A DNA stretch of 64,000 bases from Corynebacterium pacaense (GCF_900169525.1 NZ_LT821240.1:1003684-1067683), one strand, 5' to 3'. Shown: positions 25,688-35,534, numbered from the stretch's first letter. Made by a program: numbers and translations. Notes: generated by a model not told the origin, from the sequence alone.

Positions 25688-26602
25688 CTAGTCCTTCCGG
25701 GGGTTGGTGTAGGTGAACAGTTTCTGATCGAAGACGTTGTACTCGGAGTAGCGCAGAAGCTCATAGAGTCTGCTGCGGTGCTGCATCCGGTCGACCCATC
25801 CGGTCTGGGTGCCGGTCTCGGCGATGTCGCCGAGGGCGCTCTCGACGCTGCCCATGGCGATGCGCAGGGTGGTCACGGGGTAGATCACGGCGTTGTAGCC
25901 GATGTCCTGGAGCTGTCCGGCGGACAGCAGCCGGGTTTTGCCGAACTCGGTCATGTTGGCCAGCAGGGGCACATCGGGAACCGCGGTGCGGAAGCGTTCA
26001 AAGTCCTCCGGGGTGTGCAGTGCCTCGGTGAAGATCAGGTCGGCACCGGCCCCGGCGTAGGCCCTGGCCCGCTCGATGGCGGCGTCGATTCCCTCGACAC
26101 CGGCGGCATCGGTGCGTGCGCAGATGACGAACTCGCTGTCGCGGCGCGCCCCCACCGCCGCGGAGATCCGCTGGACCATGGTCGATGTCGCCACCACCTC
26201 CTTACCGTCGAGGTGGCCACAGCGTTTGGGATTGACCTGGTCCTCCAGGTGGCAGCCGGCGACGCCGGCGTCCTCAAGCTCCGAGATGGTGCGGGCCGCG
26301 CTCATCGGTTCGCCGAAGCCGGTGTCGGCGTCGACAAGCGTGGGCAGGTCGGTCACCCTTGCGATCTGCCTCGATCGTGCGGCGACCTCGGTCAGCGTGG
26401 TCAGCCCGATATCGGGAAGGGCCAGGTCGGCGGCGATCACCGCGCCGGAGACGTAAACCCCCTCGAATCCGGCCTCCTGGATGCTGCGCGCAACCAGGGG
26501 TGAGAAGGCGCCTGGCATCCGCGCGATCCCCGGTGCGTTCAGTGCCGCCCGCAGTGCCTGTCGACGCTGCCGCGGTGTGGTGTCGGTGGAGAAGAGGTTC
26601 AC
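25688..26602 (-). CDS. prpB: 2-methylisocitrate lyase
   Basis: A 304-aa enzyme of the PEP mutase/isocitrate lyase superfamily. [11 protein letters not shown] binds Mg, [20 protein letters not shown] carries the catalytic KRCGH loop (Cys128), and [13 protein letters not shown] follows. It splits 2-methylisocitrate into pyruvate and succinate. Its ATG overlaps the prpD stop by four bases (ATGA), showing translational coupling inside the operon. Confidence 0.95.
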   Translation of the reverse strand: MNLFSTDTTPRQRRQALRAALNAPGIARMPGAFSPLVARSIQEAGFEGVYVSGAVIAADLALPDIGLTTLTEVAARSRQIARVTDLPTLVDADTGFGEPMSAARTISELEDAGVAGCHLEDQVNPKRCGHLDGKEVVATSTMVQRISAAVGARRDSEFVICARTDAAGVEGIDAAIERARAYAGAGADLIFTEALHTPEDFERFRTAVPDVPLLANMTEFGKTRLLSAGQLQDIGYNAVIYPVTTLRIAMGSVESALGDIAETGTQTGWVDRMQHRSRLYELLRYSEYNVFDQKLFTYTNPRKD

Positions 26603-28104
26603 AGCACACCCGCCCCGGTCTCGGGGGCCTTCGCCAGGATCTCATTCTCGATGACGATGTTGAGTTCACGCAGGTCATCGAGATCGGGGAGTTTCTGCAC
26701 AGCCTCCAGGAAACGGTCCTGCTCCGCGGTGCTGACCACCCCCTCGGCGAGCGTCCGGAACTTCCCGATGTACTGCTCACGGGCGAAGGGCCGGGCCCCG
26801 AGCGGGTGGGCGTCCGCGACCGCGAGTTCCTCCTCGATGACGCTTCCGTCACGCATGGTGATCACCGCGCGTGCACCGAAGGCCTTCTCATCGGGGTCGA
26901 TGGAGTGGTACCGGCGCGTCCATTCGGGGTCCTCGACGGTGGAGATCCGGTGCCATAGGTCCACGGTTTCGGGGCGGTTCGCACGCTCCGGTGAGTAGGA
27001 ATCGGCATGGTGCCAGGCGCCGTCCTCAAGCGCGACGGCGAAAATGTACATGATGGAGTGATCCAGGGTCTCACGCGATGCATGGGGATCCATCTTCTGC
27101 GGGTCGTTCGCACCGCTGCCGATCACATAGTGGGTGTGGTGGCTGGTGTGCAGCACGATCGACTCGATGTTGGCGGTTCCGCCCGCCTCCTCGACGAGGG
27201 GTTTCATCATGCGCGCCAGGTCGATCGGTGCCTGCGACTGGTACTCCGCCGAGTGCTCCTTGGTGTAGGTGTCCAGGATGCCCCGCTTCTCCTCCCCCGC
27301 TGCGGGCAGCGGCACGGTGTACACGTGGTCCTTTCCGGCGAGCAGCCAGGCGATGACGCCGTCCTCGCCCTCCCAGATGGGTGCGGGTGCGCCCTCCCCG
27401 CGCATCGCCCTGTCGACCGCCTCGATGGCCATCTTGCCCGCGAAAGCCGGGGCGAAGGCCTTCCATGAGGAGATCTCGCCCTTCCTTGACTGGCGTGTCG
27501 CGGTGGTGGTGTGCAGCGCCTGGCCGATGGCCTGGTAGATCGTCTCCTCATCCAGGTGCAGCAGGGTGCCCAGACCCGCGGCGACCGAGGGGCCGAGGTG
27601 GGCGACGTGGTCGATCTTGTGCTCGTGCAGGCACATCCCGCGAACCAGGTCGACCTGGATCTCGTATCCGGTGGCGATACCGCGGATCAGGTCCCTGCCC
27701 GAGCTGCCCACCTGCTGCGCCACCGCGAGGATCGGCGGGATGTTGTCACCGGGATGGGAGTACTCCGCCGCGAGGAAGGTGTCGTGGAAATCAAGCTCAC
27801 GCACCGCCGTGCCGTTGGCCAGGGCGGCCCATTCGGCTGAATAGGTTCCGTCGATGCCGAACACCGCGGCACCGTGGTCACGGGGGTGCGCCTGCGCCTG
27901 TCGACGTGCGACCGTGACCGGTCGGCGCAGCACCGAGGCCGCGGATACCGCGGCGTTGTCGATGATCCGGTTGATGATCATCTCCGTGGTGTCCCCGGGG
28001 ACCTCCACCGGATCGACGGCGACCTGGGCGATCTTCCAGGCAAGGTGGTCCCTTGTGGGGAAGTCTTCGGCCGAAGCGTGGGTTCTTACTTCGTGGTTGA
28101 GCAA
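26599..28104 (-). CDS. prpD: 2-methylcitrate dehydratase
   Basis: A 501-aa MmgE/PrpD-family protein, first gene of prpDBC. The TTG start at 28104 ([15 protein letters not shown]) sits just behind GGAGGAG and matches the conserved NHEVRTH start of corynebacterial PrpD. Typical stretches are [35 protein letters not shown] and [25 protein letters not shown]. It dehydrates 2-methylcitrate toward methylisocitrate. The sequence resembles the propionate-inducible PrpD2 of C. glutamicum, although the location matches the prp1 locus. Confidence 0.95.
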   Translation of the reverse strand: MLNHEVRTHASAEDFPTRDHLAWKIAQVAVDPVEVPGDTTEMIINRIIDNAAVSAASVLRRPVTVARRQAQAHPRDHGAAVFGIDGTYSAEWAALANGTAVRELDFHDTFLAAEYSHPGDNIPPILAVAQQVGSSGRDLIRGIATGYEIQVDLVRGMCLHEHKIDHVAHLGPSVAAGLGTLLHLDEETIYQAIGQALHTTTATRQSRKGEISSWKAFAPAFAGKMAIEAVDRAMRGEGAPAPIWEGEDGVIAWLLAGKDHVYTVPLPAAGEEKRGILDTYTKEHSAEYQSQAPIDLARMMKPLVEEAGGTANIESIVLHTSHHTHYVIGSGANDPQKMDPHASRETLDHSIMYIFAVALEDGAWHHADSYSPERANRPETVDLWHRISTVEDPEWTRRYHSIDPDEKAFGARAVITMRDGSVIEEELAVADAHPLGARPFAREQYIGKFRTLAEGVVSTAEQDRFLEAVQKLPDLDDLRELNIVIENEILAKAPETGAGVL

Positions 28105-28120
28105 TTCTCCTCCTCGGAGT

Positions 28121-28160
28121 GTACATGCTGTAAACAGTTGATGTACCTCACAGTATCAAC
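28121..28160 (-). promoter_or_regulatory. Nested inverted repeats in the prpD leader
   Basis: GTACAT (28121-28126) pairs with ATGTAC (28141-28146), with CTGT and ACAG nested inside. GTTGAT (28137-28142) pairs with ATCAAC (28155-28160). The two structures share bases and so exclude each other. They lie 17-56 bases upstream of the prpD start codon, compatible with operator sites or a switching mRNA structure. Confidence 0.5.
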
Positions 28161-28219
28161 GGGAGGTGATAGGCAACACTAAGAAAAGTGTGTATGTAGT
28201 GTGAGCAAAATAGTGGTTC

Positions 28220-28227
28220 TTTGCAAA
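28220..28227. promoter_or_regulatory. TTTGCAAA motif upstream of prpD
   Basis: A perfect 8-bp palindrome of the kind bound by RamB/PrpR-family regulators in corynebacteria and mycobacteria, about 116 bases upstream of the prpD start. Confidence 0.55.
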
Positions 28228-28331
28228 GCCTGTGGAAGGCCCATGTCAGCAGCCATCCGCGGGTCCTCCCTCGCTGTGCCGCGGATCATGCCGGGGGCGG
28301 TCCCCCGGATACGACGGGGCCACCGGACGCG

Positions 28332-28368
28332 AAAGGGCCCGGGGAGGACAACCATCCCTCCCCGGGCC
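28332..28368 (-). terminator. Intrinsic terminator of pyc
   Basis: GGCCCGGGGAGG (28336-28347) and CCTCCCCGGGCC (28357-28368) form a perfect 12-bp stem with a 9-base loop. Read on the reverse strand it is followed by CTTTC. It lies 45 bases after the pyc stop. Confidence 0.75.
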
Positions 28369-28412
28369 TGATCCACGGGCCGGAACCGCCTTGGAACCCG
28401 GCAGTGCGGAAC

Positions 28413-31400
28413 CTACTCGACCTCGACGATCAGGTCCCCACCCTCAACCTTGGTGGCGGCGGGAACCACGACGCGGGAGATCACACCGTCCACGGGTGTG
28501 GTGATGGTGGCCTCCATCTTCATGGCCTCAATGATGGCGACGGCATCCCCGGCGGCGACCTCATCGCCCTCGGCGACGGTCACGGTGACCACGCCGGCGA
28601 AGGGTGCCGCGACACTGCCCCTGTTCGAGGGGTTCGCCTTCTCCGCGGTGGCGGTGACGGACTCCACGGAACGATCCCGCACCCGCATCGGCCGGACCTG
28701 GCCGTTGACATTGGCCACCACGTTGCGCATGCCCTTGTCATCAGGCTCGGATACCGCGTCAAGACGCACCACCATCGGTGTCGCGGACCTGGGCAGTCGG
28801 ATCATCGTCTCCCGACCCTCGACGAGTCCGTAGAAGAATTCGCGGTCATCGAGTGCGGAGGTGTTTCCGAAGCGACGGCGGTGCTCGAGGAACTCCTCTG
28901 TCGGCTTGGGGAACAGCAGGCGGTTCAGTGTTCCACGCCGGGTCTCCCGGTTCGCGGAGCTGAGGTTCTCGCGCTCCTCCTCCGGGACCTCCACCATCGG
29001 ATCCCTGCCCTTCGCCCTGCCCTCGAGGGCGCGGGTGCGCAGTGGCTCGGGCCACCCCCCGGGGGGATTGCCCAGCTCACCGCGGAGGAAGGCGATGACG
29101 GAATCGGGAATGTCGTACTTCTGCGGATCGGCGGCGAAATCGGCCGGATCGACCCCCGCCCCGACCAGGTGCAGGGCGAGATCGCCGACCACCTTCGAGG
29201 AGGGCGTGACCTTGGTGGGTCGACCGAGCATCTCGTTGACCGCCGCGTAGTTGTCCTCGATGAGTTCGAAGCGATCGGCCAGTCCCAGCGCCGTCGCCTG
29301 CGCCCGCAGGTTCGACAGCTGGCCGCCTGGGATCTCATGGCGGTAGACGCGACCGGTGGGCCCGGGGGTCCCGGACTCAAAGGGCGTGTACAGCGCGCGG
29401 ACCGCCTCCCAGTAGGGCTCGAGGTCCGACACCGCCTCCAGGCTGAGGCCGGTGTCGCGGCGGGTGTGGGCGAACGCCGCGACGATCGCGGACAGGGAGG
29501 GCTGCGAGGTGGTCCCTGACAAAGGTGCGGAGGCGCCGTCGACGGCGTCGGCTCCCGCCTGCGCCGCGGCGAGGTAGGTGGCCAGCTGCCCGCCCGCGGT
29601 GTCGTGGGTGTGCACGTGGACGGGCAGGTCGAATTCCCGTCGCAACGCGGTGACCAGCTTCGTTGCCGCCGCCGGGCGCATCAGCCCCGCCATGTCCTTG
29701 ATGGCAAGTATGTGCGCGCCGGAGGCGACGATCTGCTCGGCGAGCCTGAGATAGTAGTCCAGTGTGTAGAGCTGCTCATTCGGATTCGAGAGATCGCCCG
29801 AGTAGGCCATGGCCACCTCGGCGACGGTGGTTCCGGTCTCCAGGACGGCATCGATCGCCGGACGCATCTGGGTGACATCGTTGAGCGCGTCGAAGATGCG
29901 GAAGATGTCCACCCCCGAATCGGCGGCCTCCTGCACGAAGGCGCGGCAGACCGAATCCGGGTAGGGGGTGTAACCGACGGTGTTGCGTCCGCGCAGCAGC
30001 ATCTGGATGTTCACATTCGGCATCGCCGCACGCAGCTCATCAAGGCGCGCCCACGGATCCTCGAAGAGGAAACGCATGGCCACGTCATAGGTCGCGCCGC
30101 CCCAGGCCTCCACGGACAGCAGTTCCGGGGTCAGCTTTGCGACGGCGCGGGCCGCGGGGATCAGCGCATAGGAGCGCACCCGCGTCGCCAGCAGCGACTG
30201 GTGGGCATCACGGAAGGTGGTATCGGTCACCGCAAGCGCATCCTGCTCGCGCAGCTCGCGCGCGAAGCGCTCCGGGCCAAGCTGCAGCAAACGGTCACGG
30301 GAACCGCGTGGCAGGGGAATATCATCGACCCTGGGAAGCTTGTCGATGGGTCGGGCCGCCGGCGGCTGCTCGCCGTGCGGCTTGTTCACCGTGACATCGG
30401 CGAGGTAGTCGAGGATGCGGCCGGGCTCGTCATCCGCCGGGGGCGCCTGCAGCAGGTGCGGGTGATCGGCGATGAAGCTGGTGGAGATCCGCTTGGTGGT
30501 GAAATCCTCCTCGCGCAGCAGCGCACGCAGGAATCCGATGTTGGTGGCGACGCCGTCGACGGTGAACTCCGCCAGTGCACGCTGGGCGCGGGCGACCGCG
30601 GTGGCGAAATCCGAGCCACGGCAGGTCATCTTCACCAGCATTGAGTCGAAGTGCGCGGTGATCTCCCCGCCGAGCTGGGCCGCCCCATCCAGACGCACAC
30701 CCGCGCCACCGGGTGAACGGTAGGCGGTGATCGTTCCGGTGTCGGGGCGGAATCCATTGTTCGGATCCTCCGTGGTGATCCGGCACTGGAGGGCGGCGCC
30801 GTGGGTGCGGATCCGGTCCTGGGTGAGTCCCAGCTCCTTCAGCGTCGCCCCGGCGGCGAGCCTCATCTGGGACTTCACCAGGTCGACCTCGGTGACCTCC
30901 TCGGTGACGGTGTGCTCCACCTGGATGCGGGGGTTCATTTCGATGAACACGTGGTTGCCGGCCTCATCGACCAGGAACTCCACCGTTCCGGCCCCCTGGT
31001 AGCCGATGAACTTGCAGAACTTCACGGCATCGGCGCAGATCCGATCACGAAGTTCCGGATCGAGGTGCTGCGCCGGGGCGATCTCCACGACCTTCTGGTG
31101 CCGACGCTGCAGCGAGCAGTCGCGTTCATAGAGGTGGATGACCTCTCCCGTGGCGTCACCGAGGATCTGGACCTCGATGTGCTGTGGCTTGATCACCGCC
31201 TGCTCAATGTAGACCGCGCCGTCACCGAAGGCTGCGGCGGCCTCCCTGGAGGCCTCGGCGGCCAGCGCACGGAGGTTTTCCGGGTTGTCCACGAAACGCA
31301 TTCCACGTCCGCCGCCGCCCGCCACGGCCTTGACGAACAGCGGGTAGCTCCTACCCTCCGCACTTTTCACGAGCTCATCGATATCGGTGCTCGACGCCGT

Positions 31401-31832
31401 TTCATCGAGCACCGGCAGGCCGGCCTCACGCGCGGCGGCGACCGCCTTCGCCTTATCGCCGGTCAGGTCGAGCACCTCCGGCGTCGGGCCGATGAAGGTA
31501 ATGCCGTTCTCCTCGCATTCGCGGGCGAGCTGGGCATTTTCAGAGAGGAAGCCGTATCCGGGGTAGATGGCGTCGGCCTTGACCTTCTTTGCGGCTCCGA
31601 TGATGGCATCGATATCAAGGTAGGCCTTGACCGGCGAGCCCTCGGTGCCGATGCGCACGGCCTCGGAAGCGAAGGAGCGGTGGAAGGACCCGCGGTCCTC
31701 GATGGGATAGATCGCCACCGTGGCCGCTCCGGTTTCAAATGCGGCGCGGAAAGCGCGGACCGCAATTTCTCCACGGTTGGCCACCAGGATCTTTTTGAAT
31801 GCTGGCAGCGTGGAGGGTGCTGTGGTTACCAC
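28413..31832 (-). CDS. pyc: Pyruvate carboxylase
   Basis: A 1139-aa protein, essentially the C. glutamicum length. The start GTG 31832 (VVTTAPSTLPAFKKILVANRGE) is preceded by AAAGGA; earlier in-frame starts add non-conserved residues. Domains in order are biotin carboxylase (about 10-460, KAVAGGGGRGMRFV, EMNPRIQVEHTVTEE), carboxyltransferase (about 530-840, TDTTFRDAHQSLLATRVR, HVHTHDTAGGQ), the tetramerisation/PYC_OADA region, and the biotinyl domain (EAMKMEAT, biotin on about Lys1105). It makes oxaloacetate from pyruvate, ATP and bicarbonate, the main anaplerotic step on lactate or pyruvate and a key point for amino-acid production strains. Confidence 0.97.
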   Translation of the reverse strand: MVTTAPSTLPAFKKILVANRGEIAVRAFRAAFETGAATVAIYPIEDRGSFHRSFASEAVRIGTEGSPVKAYLDIDAIIGAAKKVKADAIYPGYGFLSENAQLARECEENGITFIGPTPEVLDLTGDKAKAVAAAREAGLPVLDETASSTDIDELVKSAEGRSYPLFVKAVAGGGGRGMRFVDNPENLRALAAEASREAAAAFGDGAVYIEQAVIKPQHIEVQILGDATGEVIHLYERDCSLQRRHQKVVEIAPAQHLDPELRDRICADAVKFCKFIGYQGAGTVEFLVDEAGNHVFIEMNPRIQVEHTVTEEVTEVDLVKSQMRLAAGATLKELGLTQDRIRTHGAALQCRITTEDPNNGFRPDTGTITAYRSPGGAGVRLDGAAQLGGEITAHFDSMLVKMTCRGSDFATAVARAQRALAEFTVDGVATNIGFLRALLREEDFTTKRISTSFIADHPHLLQAPPADDEPGRILDYLADVTVNKPHGEQPPAARPIDKLPRVDDIPLPRGSRDRLLQLGPERFARELREQDALAVTDTTFRDAHQSLLATRVRSYALIPAARAVAKLTPELLSVEAWGGATYDVAMRFLFEDPWARLDELRAAMPNVNIQMLLRGRNTVGYTPYPDSVCRAFVQEAADSGVDIFRIFDALNDVTQMRPAIDAVLETGTTVAEVAMAYSGDLSNPNEQLYTLDYYLRLAEQIVASGAHILAIKDMAGLMRPAAATKLVTALRREFDLPVHVHTHDTAGGQLATYLAAAQAGADAVDGASAPLSGTTSQPSLSAIVAAFAHTRRDTGLSLEAVSDLEPYWEAVRALYTPFESGTPGPTGRVYRHEIPGGQLSNLRAQATALGLADRFELIEDNYAAVNEMLGRPTKVTPSSKVVGDLALHLVGAGVDPADFAADPQKYDIPDSVIAFLRGELGNPPGGWPEPLRTRALEGRAKGRDPMVEVPEEERENLSSANRETRRGTLNRLLFPKPTEEFLEHRRRFGNTSALDDREFFYGLVEGRETMIRLPRSATPMVVRLDAVSEPDDKGMRNVVANVNGQVRPMRVRDRSVESVTATAEKANPSNRGSVAAPFAGVVTVTVAEGDEVAAGDAVAIIEAMKMEATITTPVDGVISRVVVPAATKVEGGDLIVEVE

Positions 31833-31997
31833 TGTTGTTGTTCCTTTCGACGAGTATCCGGCCGTAGGGTGATGGCAGTCACTCTCAGCACATCGTAGCC
31901 TGTGCGCAAGGAGTGCTTTCCACGTGTTCGCCCAAAACCGTGACAGCAATCAGGTCTCCGCACCCTCCCACCGCCGCCGCCGTGGGGGCGAAGCGCG

Positions 31998-32017
31998 AAC
32001 TTAGCAAACCTTGCAAA
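31998..32017. promoter_or_regulatory. Tandem TTAGCAAA/CTTGCAAA motifs
   Basis: AACTTAGCAAA is followed directly by CCTTGCAAA, two close relatives of the RamB consensus half (AACTTTGCAAA), about 170 bases upstream of the pyc start. Confidence 0.5.
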
Positions 32018-32075
32018 TACCCATCACCTCCCCATATCACCATGGAAGTGGCGGCGATCGTCGGTTTTCTCGTTC

Positions 32076-32083
32076 TTTGCAAA
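32076..32083. promoter_or_regulatory. TTTGCAAA motif upstream of the monooxygenase
   Basis: A perfect palindrome TTTGCAAA, 85 bases before the ATG of the monooxygenase gene. Confidence 0.5.
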
Positions 32084-32167
32084 CGGGGCTGAATACCCCC
32101 CCTAATGTGATGCAGGACCTATTGTGGCCGCATCGTAATTTAACTCACCTGAGAGGATCACTGATTC

Positions 32168-33970
32168 ATGTCGGATACCGAAAACCAGGCCGTACGCACC
32201 TGGCTGGATGCACTGGAGAAGGCCACGGCGGAGCGGGAGACGGCGGGCGAGGCCGCCGCCGCACTCTTCGAGAGCGACGGATACTGGCGGGACCTCCTCG
32301 CCTTCACCTGGAATCTCACCACGGCAGAGGGCCGCGATGAGATAGCGGAAATGATCACCCGGACCTGGCCGCGCAGCGTCATCACCAACACCCGCATCGA
32401 CGGCGAGGTGGCGGCGGAGGGCGATGATGTGCTGCGTGCCTTCATCACCTTCGATACCGGGGACTTCCACTGCCGTGGCGTGCTCCGTCTGCGCAACGGC
32501 TCCGCCTGGACCCTGGTGACCTCGGCACGCGAACTCATCGAGTTCCCCGAGAAACGTGGCCGCACCAGGGAGAAGGGCGTCGAGCACGGTTCGGCGGAGG
32601 AACGGACGACATGGGCGCAGGCGCGGGCCAGGCGACAGGCCGAGCTGGGCGTGAGCCAGCAGCCCTATGTCCTGGTCATCGGCGGCGGGCAGGGTGGCAT
32701 CGCGCTCGGTGCACGGTTGAAGCACCAGGGGGTGCCCACCCTGATCATTGACAGGCATCCGCGGCCAGGCGATCAGTGGCGCTCCCGCTACAGCTCCCTG
32801 TGCCTGCATGATCCGGTGTGGTACGACCATCTGCCCTACCTGCCCTTACCGGAGAACTGGCCGGTGTTCACCCCGAAGGACAAGATGGGCGACTGGCTCG
32901 AGCACTACGTCGGAATCATGGACCTGGACTACTGGGGCTCCACCACCTGCGAGTCCGCGGAATTCGACGAGGACGCCGGCGTGTGGAACGTCACCGTCTC
33001 CCGCGGCGGCGAGAACATCACACTCCACCCCGAGCAGCTCGTCCTGGCCACCGGTATGTCCGGTGTACCCAACATCCCCCACCTGAAGGGCGAGGAGAAT
33101 TTCGCAGGGGAGATCCGCCATTCCTCCCAGCACCCCGGAGGTGATGCCGACCGTGGCAAGAACGTCGTCGTTCTCGGGGCTAACAACTCCGCCCACGACA
33201 TCTGCGCGGATCTCTATGAGCACGGTGCGCACCCGGTGATGATCCAGCGCTCCAGCACCCACATCGTGCGTTCTGAATCCCTGATGCGAGAGGTATTCGG
33301 TCCGCTGTATTCGGAGGACGCCATCGAATCCGGCCTGGACACCGATTCCGCCGATCTCCTCTTCGCCTCCCTGCCCTACCGCATCCTCAACGAGGCGCAG
33401 CGACCGGTCTTCGACAGAATCCGGGAACAGGACAGCGACTTCTACCAGCGCCTGGAGGATGCCGGCTTCCTGCTCGACTTCGGTGACGATGACTCTGGTC
33501 TGTTCCTCAAATATCTCCGCCGCGGATCCGGCTACTACATCGACGTCGGTGCCTCGGAGCTGGTCGCCGACGGCAGCATCCAGCTTCGACCAGGGGTCTC
33601 CATCGAGGAGGTCAGGGAGAACTCCGTGGTGCTGACCGACGGTGAGGAACTGCCGGCGGATGTGATCGTGCTGGCCACTGGCTATGGTTCCATGAACGGC
33701 TGGGCGGCCCAGCTGATCAGCCAGGAGGTTGCGGACAGGGTCGGACGCTGCTGGGGCCTGGGATCCGACACCACCAAGGACCCCGGCCCGTGGGAGGGGG
33801 AGCTGCGCAACATGTGGAAACCCACTCAGCAGCGCAACCTGTGGTTCCACGGTGGGAACCTGCACCAGTCACGGCACTACTCACGCTATCTCGCACTGCA
33901 GCTCAAGGCGAGGGCGGAGGGCCTGGACACACCGGTGTACAACCTCGCTCCCGTCCACCACGCCGGATGA
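32168..33970 (+). CDS. Flavin-containing monooxygenase with an N-terminal NTF2-like domain
   Basis: A 600-aa protein with GAGAGG upstream. Residues about 1-130 look like a SnoaL/NTF2-like domain (AALFESDGYWRDLLAFTWNLTT). Residues 160-600 are an FMO/YUCCA-type oxidoreductase: FAD motif VLVIGGGQGGIALGARL, signature-like stretch FAGEIRHSSQHPGG, NADPH motif VVVLGANNSAHDICADL, and LATGYGSMNGWA near the end. It should hydroxylate or Baeyer-Villiger oxidise an organic substrate with O2 and NADPH. The substrate is unknown. It is divergent from pyc and shares an intergenic region with RamB-like motifs. Confidence 0.8.
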   Translation: MSDTENQAVRTWLDALEKATAERETAGEAAAALFESDGYWRDLLAFTWNLTTAEGRDEIAEMITRTWPRSVITNTRIDGEVAAEGDDVLRAFITFDTGDFHCRGVLRLRNGSAWTLVTSARELIEFPEKRGRTREKGVEHGSAEERTTWAQARARRQAELGVSQQPYVLVIGGGQGGIALGARLKHQGVPTLIIDRHPRPGDQWRSRYSSLCLHDPVWYDHLPYLPLPENWPVFTPKDKMGDWLEHYVGIMDLDYWGSTTCESAEFDEDAGVWNVTVSRGGENITLHPEQLVLATGMSGVPNIPHLKGEENFAGEIRHSSQHPGGDADRGKNVVVLGANNSAHDICADLYEHGAHPVMIQRSSTHIVRSESLMREVFGPLYSEDAIESGLDTDSADLLFASLPYRILNEAQRPVFDRIREQDSDFYQRLEDAGFLLDFGDDDSGLFLKYLRRGSGYYIDVGASELVADGSIQLRPGVSIEEVRENSVVLTDGEELPADVIVLATGYGSMNGWAAQLISQEVADRVGRCWGLGSDTTKDPGPWEGELRNMWKPTQQRNLWFHGGNLHQSRHYSRYLALQLKARAEGLDTPVYNLAPVHHAG

Positions 33971-33987
33971 AGAACCCCCGGGACTGA

Positions 33988-35397
33988 CTAACCGAGGTCG
34001 TCGTGCTGCACGAGCTGGCGCGCCGCCTCGGTGATCGACCCGGACAAGGAGGGGTAGACCGCGAAGGTCTCCGCGATGTCCTCCACCGTGAGTTTGTTGG
34101 TGACGGCCACGGCGATCGGGAAGATCAGCTCCGAGGCGGTCGGGGCGACCACCACACCACCGATGATCAATCCGGAATTGCGACGGCAGAACAGCTTGAC
34201 AAAACCGTGGCGCAGCGAACGCATCTTTGCCCGTGGGTTCGTCGCCAGCGGCAGCACGATCACTCGTGCGGAGACCTCCCCCGACTCGACCTGGGCGTGG
34301 GTGACACCGACCGCCGCGATCTCGGGACGGGTGAAAACGGCGGTGGCCACCGTCTTCAGGCGAATCGGTGAGACTCCCTCTCCGAGGGCGTGGTACATCG
34401 CCACGCGCCCCTGCATCGCGGCGACCGAGGCGAGGGGGAACAGATCGGTACAGTCCCCGGCGGCGTAGACGCCGGCGACCGAGGTCCGCGAGACCCGGTC
34501 AACCTTGATATGCCCGGAGGGTGCCAGTTCGATGCCGACATTCTCCAGACCCAGGTCCCTGGTGTTCGGGATGGATCCGACGGTGATCAGGGCGTGCGAT
34601 CCGAAGATCTCCCTGCCGTCGGCGGTGCGTACGCGGACCCCGCCGTCCTCGATGCGGGTGACCGATTCCACGCGTGCGTGCTTCTCCAGCGAGACTCCAC
34701 GCTCGGCGAGGACGGTTTCCAGGACGTCGGCGGCGTCGGCGTCATCGTGCGGAAGAATGCGGTCACGGGAGGCGACCATGGTGACCTTGACGCCCAGCTC
34801 GGCGAAGGCGGAGACGAACTCCGCACCGGTGACACCGGAACCAACGACGATAAGGTGTGTGGGGATCTCATCAATGTCATACACCTGACGCCAGGTGAGA
34901 ATGCGCTCCCCGTCAGGCTTGGCGTCGGGGAGGATGCGCGGGGTGGCGCCGGTGGCCACGAGAACCAGGTCGCACTCGAGTGTCTCCTGCTCCCCCGTGG
35001 AGTGGGTGACCTGGATGTAGTGGGTGGTCTGGTTCGTGTTGTAGTCATCGAAGCGACCGACGCCGCTGATCAGACGGACCCCGGCGCGTTCAAGCTGACC
35101 ACGCACATCATCGGACTGTGCCTGTGCCAGTGCCTTCACACGCATGTTCAGGGCATCGATCTCCAGGCGGGCCTTGCCGAGACCGCGGTTGAGACCCATA
35201 TCGTCGGCGCGCCGCAGGTCGGTCTTGATCCCCGTTCCTGCGATGAATGATTTGGAGGGGACGCAGTCCATGGTGACAGCCGAGCCGCCCATTCCCACAT
35301 CCTCGATGACCGTGACGTCCGCCCCGTACTTGGCGCCTGCCAGGGCGGCCTCATATCCTGCCGGTCCGCCGCCGATGATTACGATCCTCTTTGCCAT
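33988..35397 (-). CDS. LpdA-like NAD(P)H:quinone reductase (disulfide-less flavoprotein)
   Basis: A 469-aa flavoprotein disulfide reductase fold, GGAGG before ATG 35397. FAD motif IVIIGGGPAGYEAALAG, NAD motif LIVVGSGVTGAEFVSAFA and the late VAGVYAAGDCTDLFPLAS are all present. In place of the redox pair CxxxxC it has GMGGSAVTMDCVPSKSF, so only the second Cys remains. The C-terminal HPT/E catalytic motif reads FAVYPSLSGSITEA, without His. This is the pattern of mycobacterial LpdA (Rv3303c), a quinone reductase and not lipoamide dehydrogenase. It is unlikely to serve the pyruvate dehydrogenase complex. Confidence 0.88.
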   Translation of the reverse strand: MAKRIVIIGGGPAGYEAALAGAKYGADVTVIEDVGMGGSAVTMDCVPSKSFIAGTGIKTDLRRADDMGLNRGLGKARLEIDALNMRVKALAQAQSDDVRGQLERAGVRLISGVGRFDDYNTNQTTHYIQVTHSTGEQETLECDLVLVATGATPRILPDAKPDGERILTWRQVYDIDEIPTHLIVVGSGVTGAEFVSAFAELGVKVTMVASRDRILPHDDADAADVLETVLAERGVSLEKHARVESVTRIEDGGVRVRTADGREIFGSHALITVGSIPNTRDLGLENVGIELAPSGHIKVDRVSRTSVAGVYAAGDCTDLFPLASVAAMQGRVAMYHALGEGVSPIRLKTVATAVFTRPEIAAVGVTHAQVESGEVSARVIVLPLATNPRAKMRSLRHGFVKLFCRRNSGLIIGGVVVAPTASELIFPIAVAVTNKLTVEDIAETFAVYPSLSGSITEAARQLVQHDDLG

Positions 35398-35534
35398 TAA
35401 GGCACCTCCACACGTGTGAGCTGGGTGAATGCTGGGCTGTCACTGATGCGCGACCCAAGTCTAAAGCATATGTGCTGGTCACGCCGGGTTACGACAATTC
35501 CCAAACTTGGAGCCAGCCCTACACCCTACCCCTT

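Larger units (their letters stand above)
28105..28412. other. prpD promoter/leader and pyc terminator region (308 bp)
   Basis: The left part (28121-28160) holds nested inverted repeats just upstream of the prpD start, and 28220-28227 is a TTTGCAAA motif. The right part holds a hairpin CCGGGGG/CCCCCGG (28291-28297, 28302-28308) and the pyc terminator (28332-28368). No coding frame is credible on either strand. Confidence 0.6.
31833..32167. other. Divergent regulatory region between pyc and the monooxygenase gene
   Basis: The 335 bp hold the promoters of two divergent genes and no credible coding frame. It contains AACTTAGCAAA (31998-32008), CTTGCAAA (32010-32017) and TTTGCAAA (32076-32083), three copies of a RamB/PrpR-like element. 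Confidence 0.55.
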
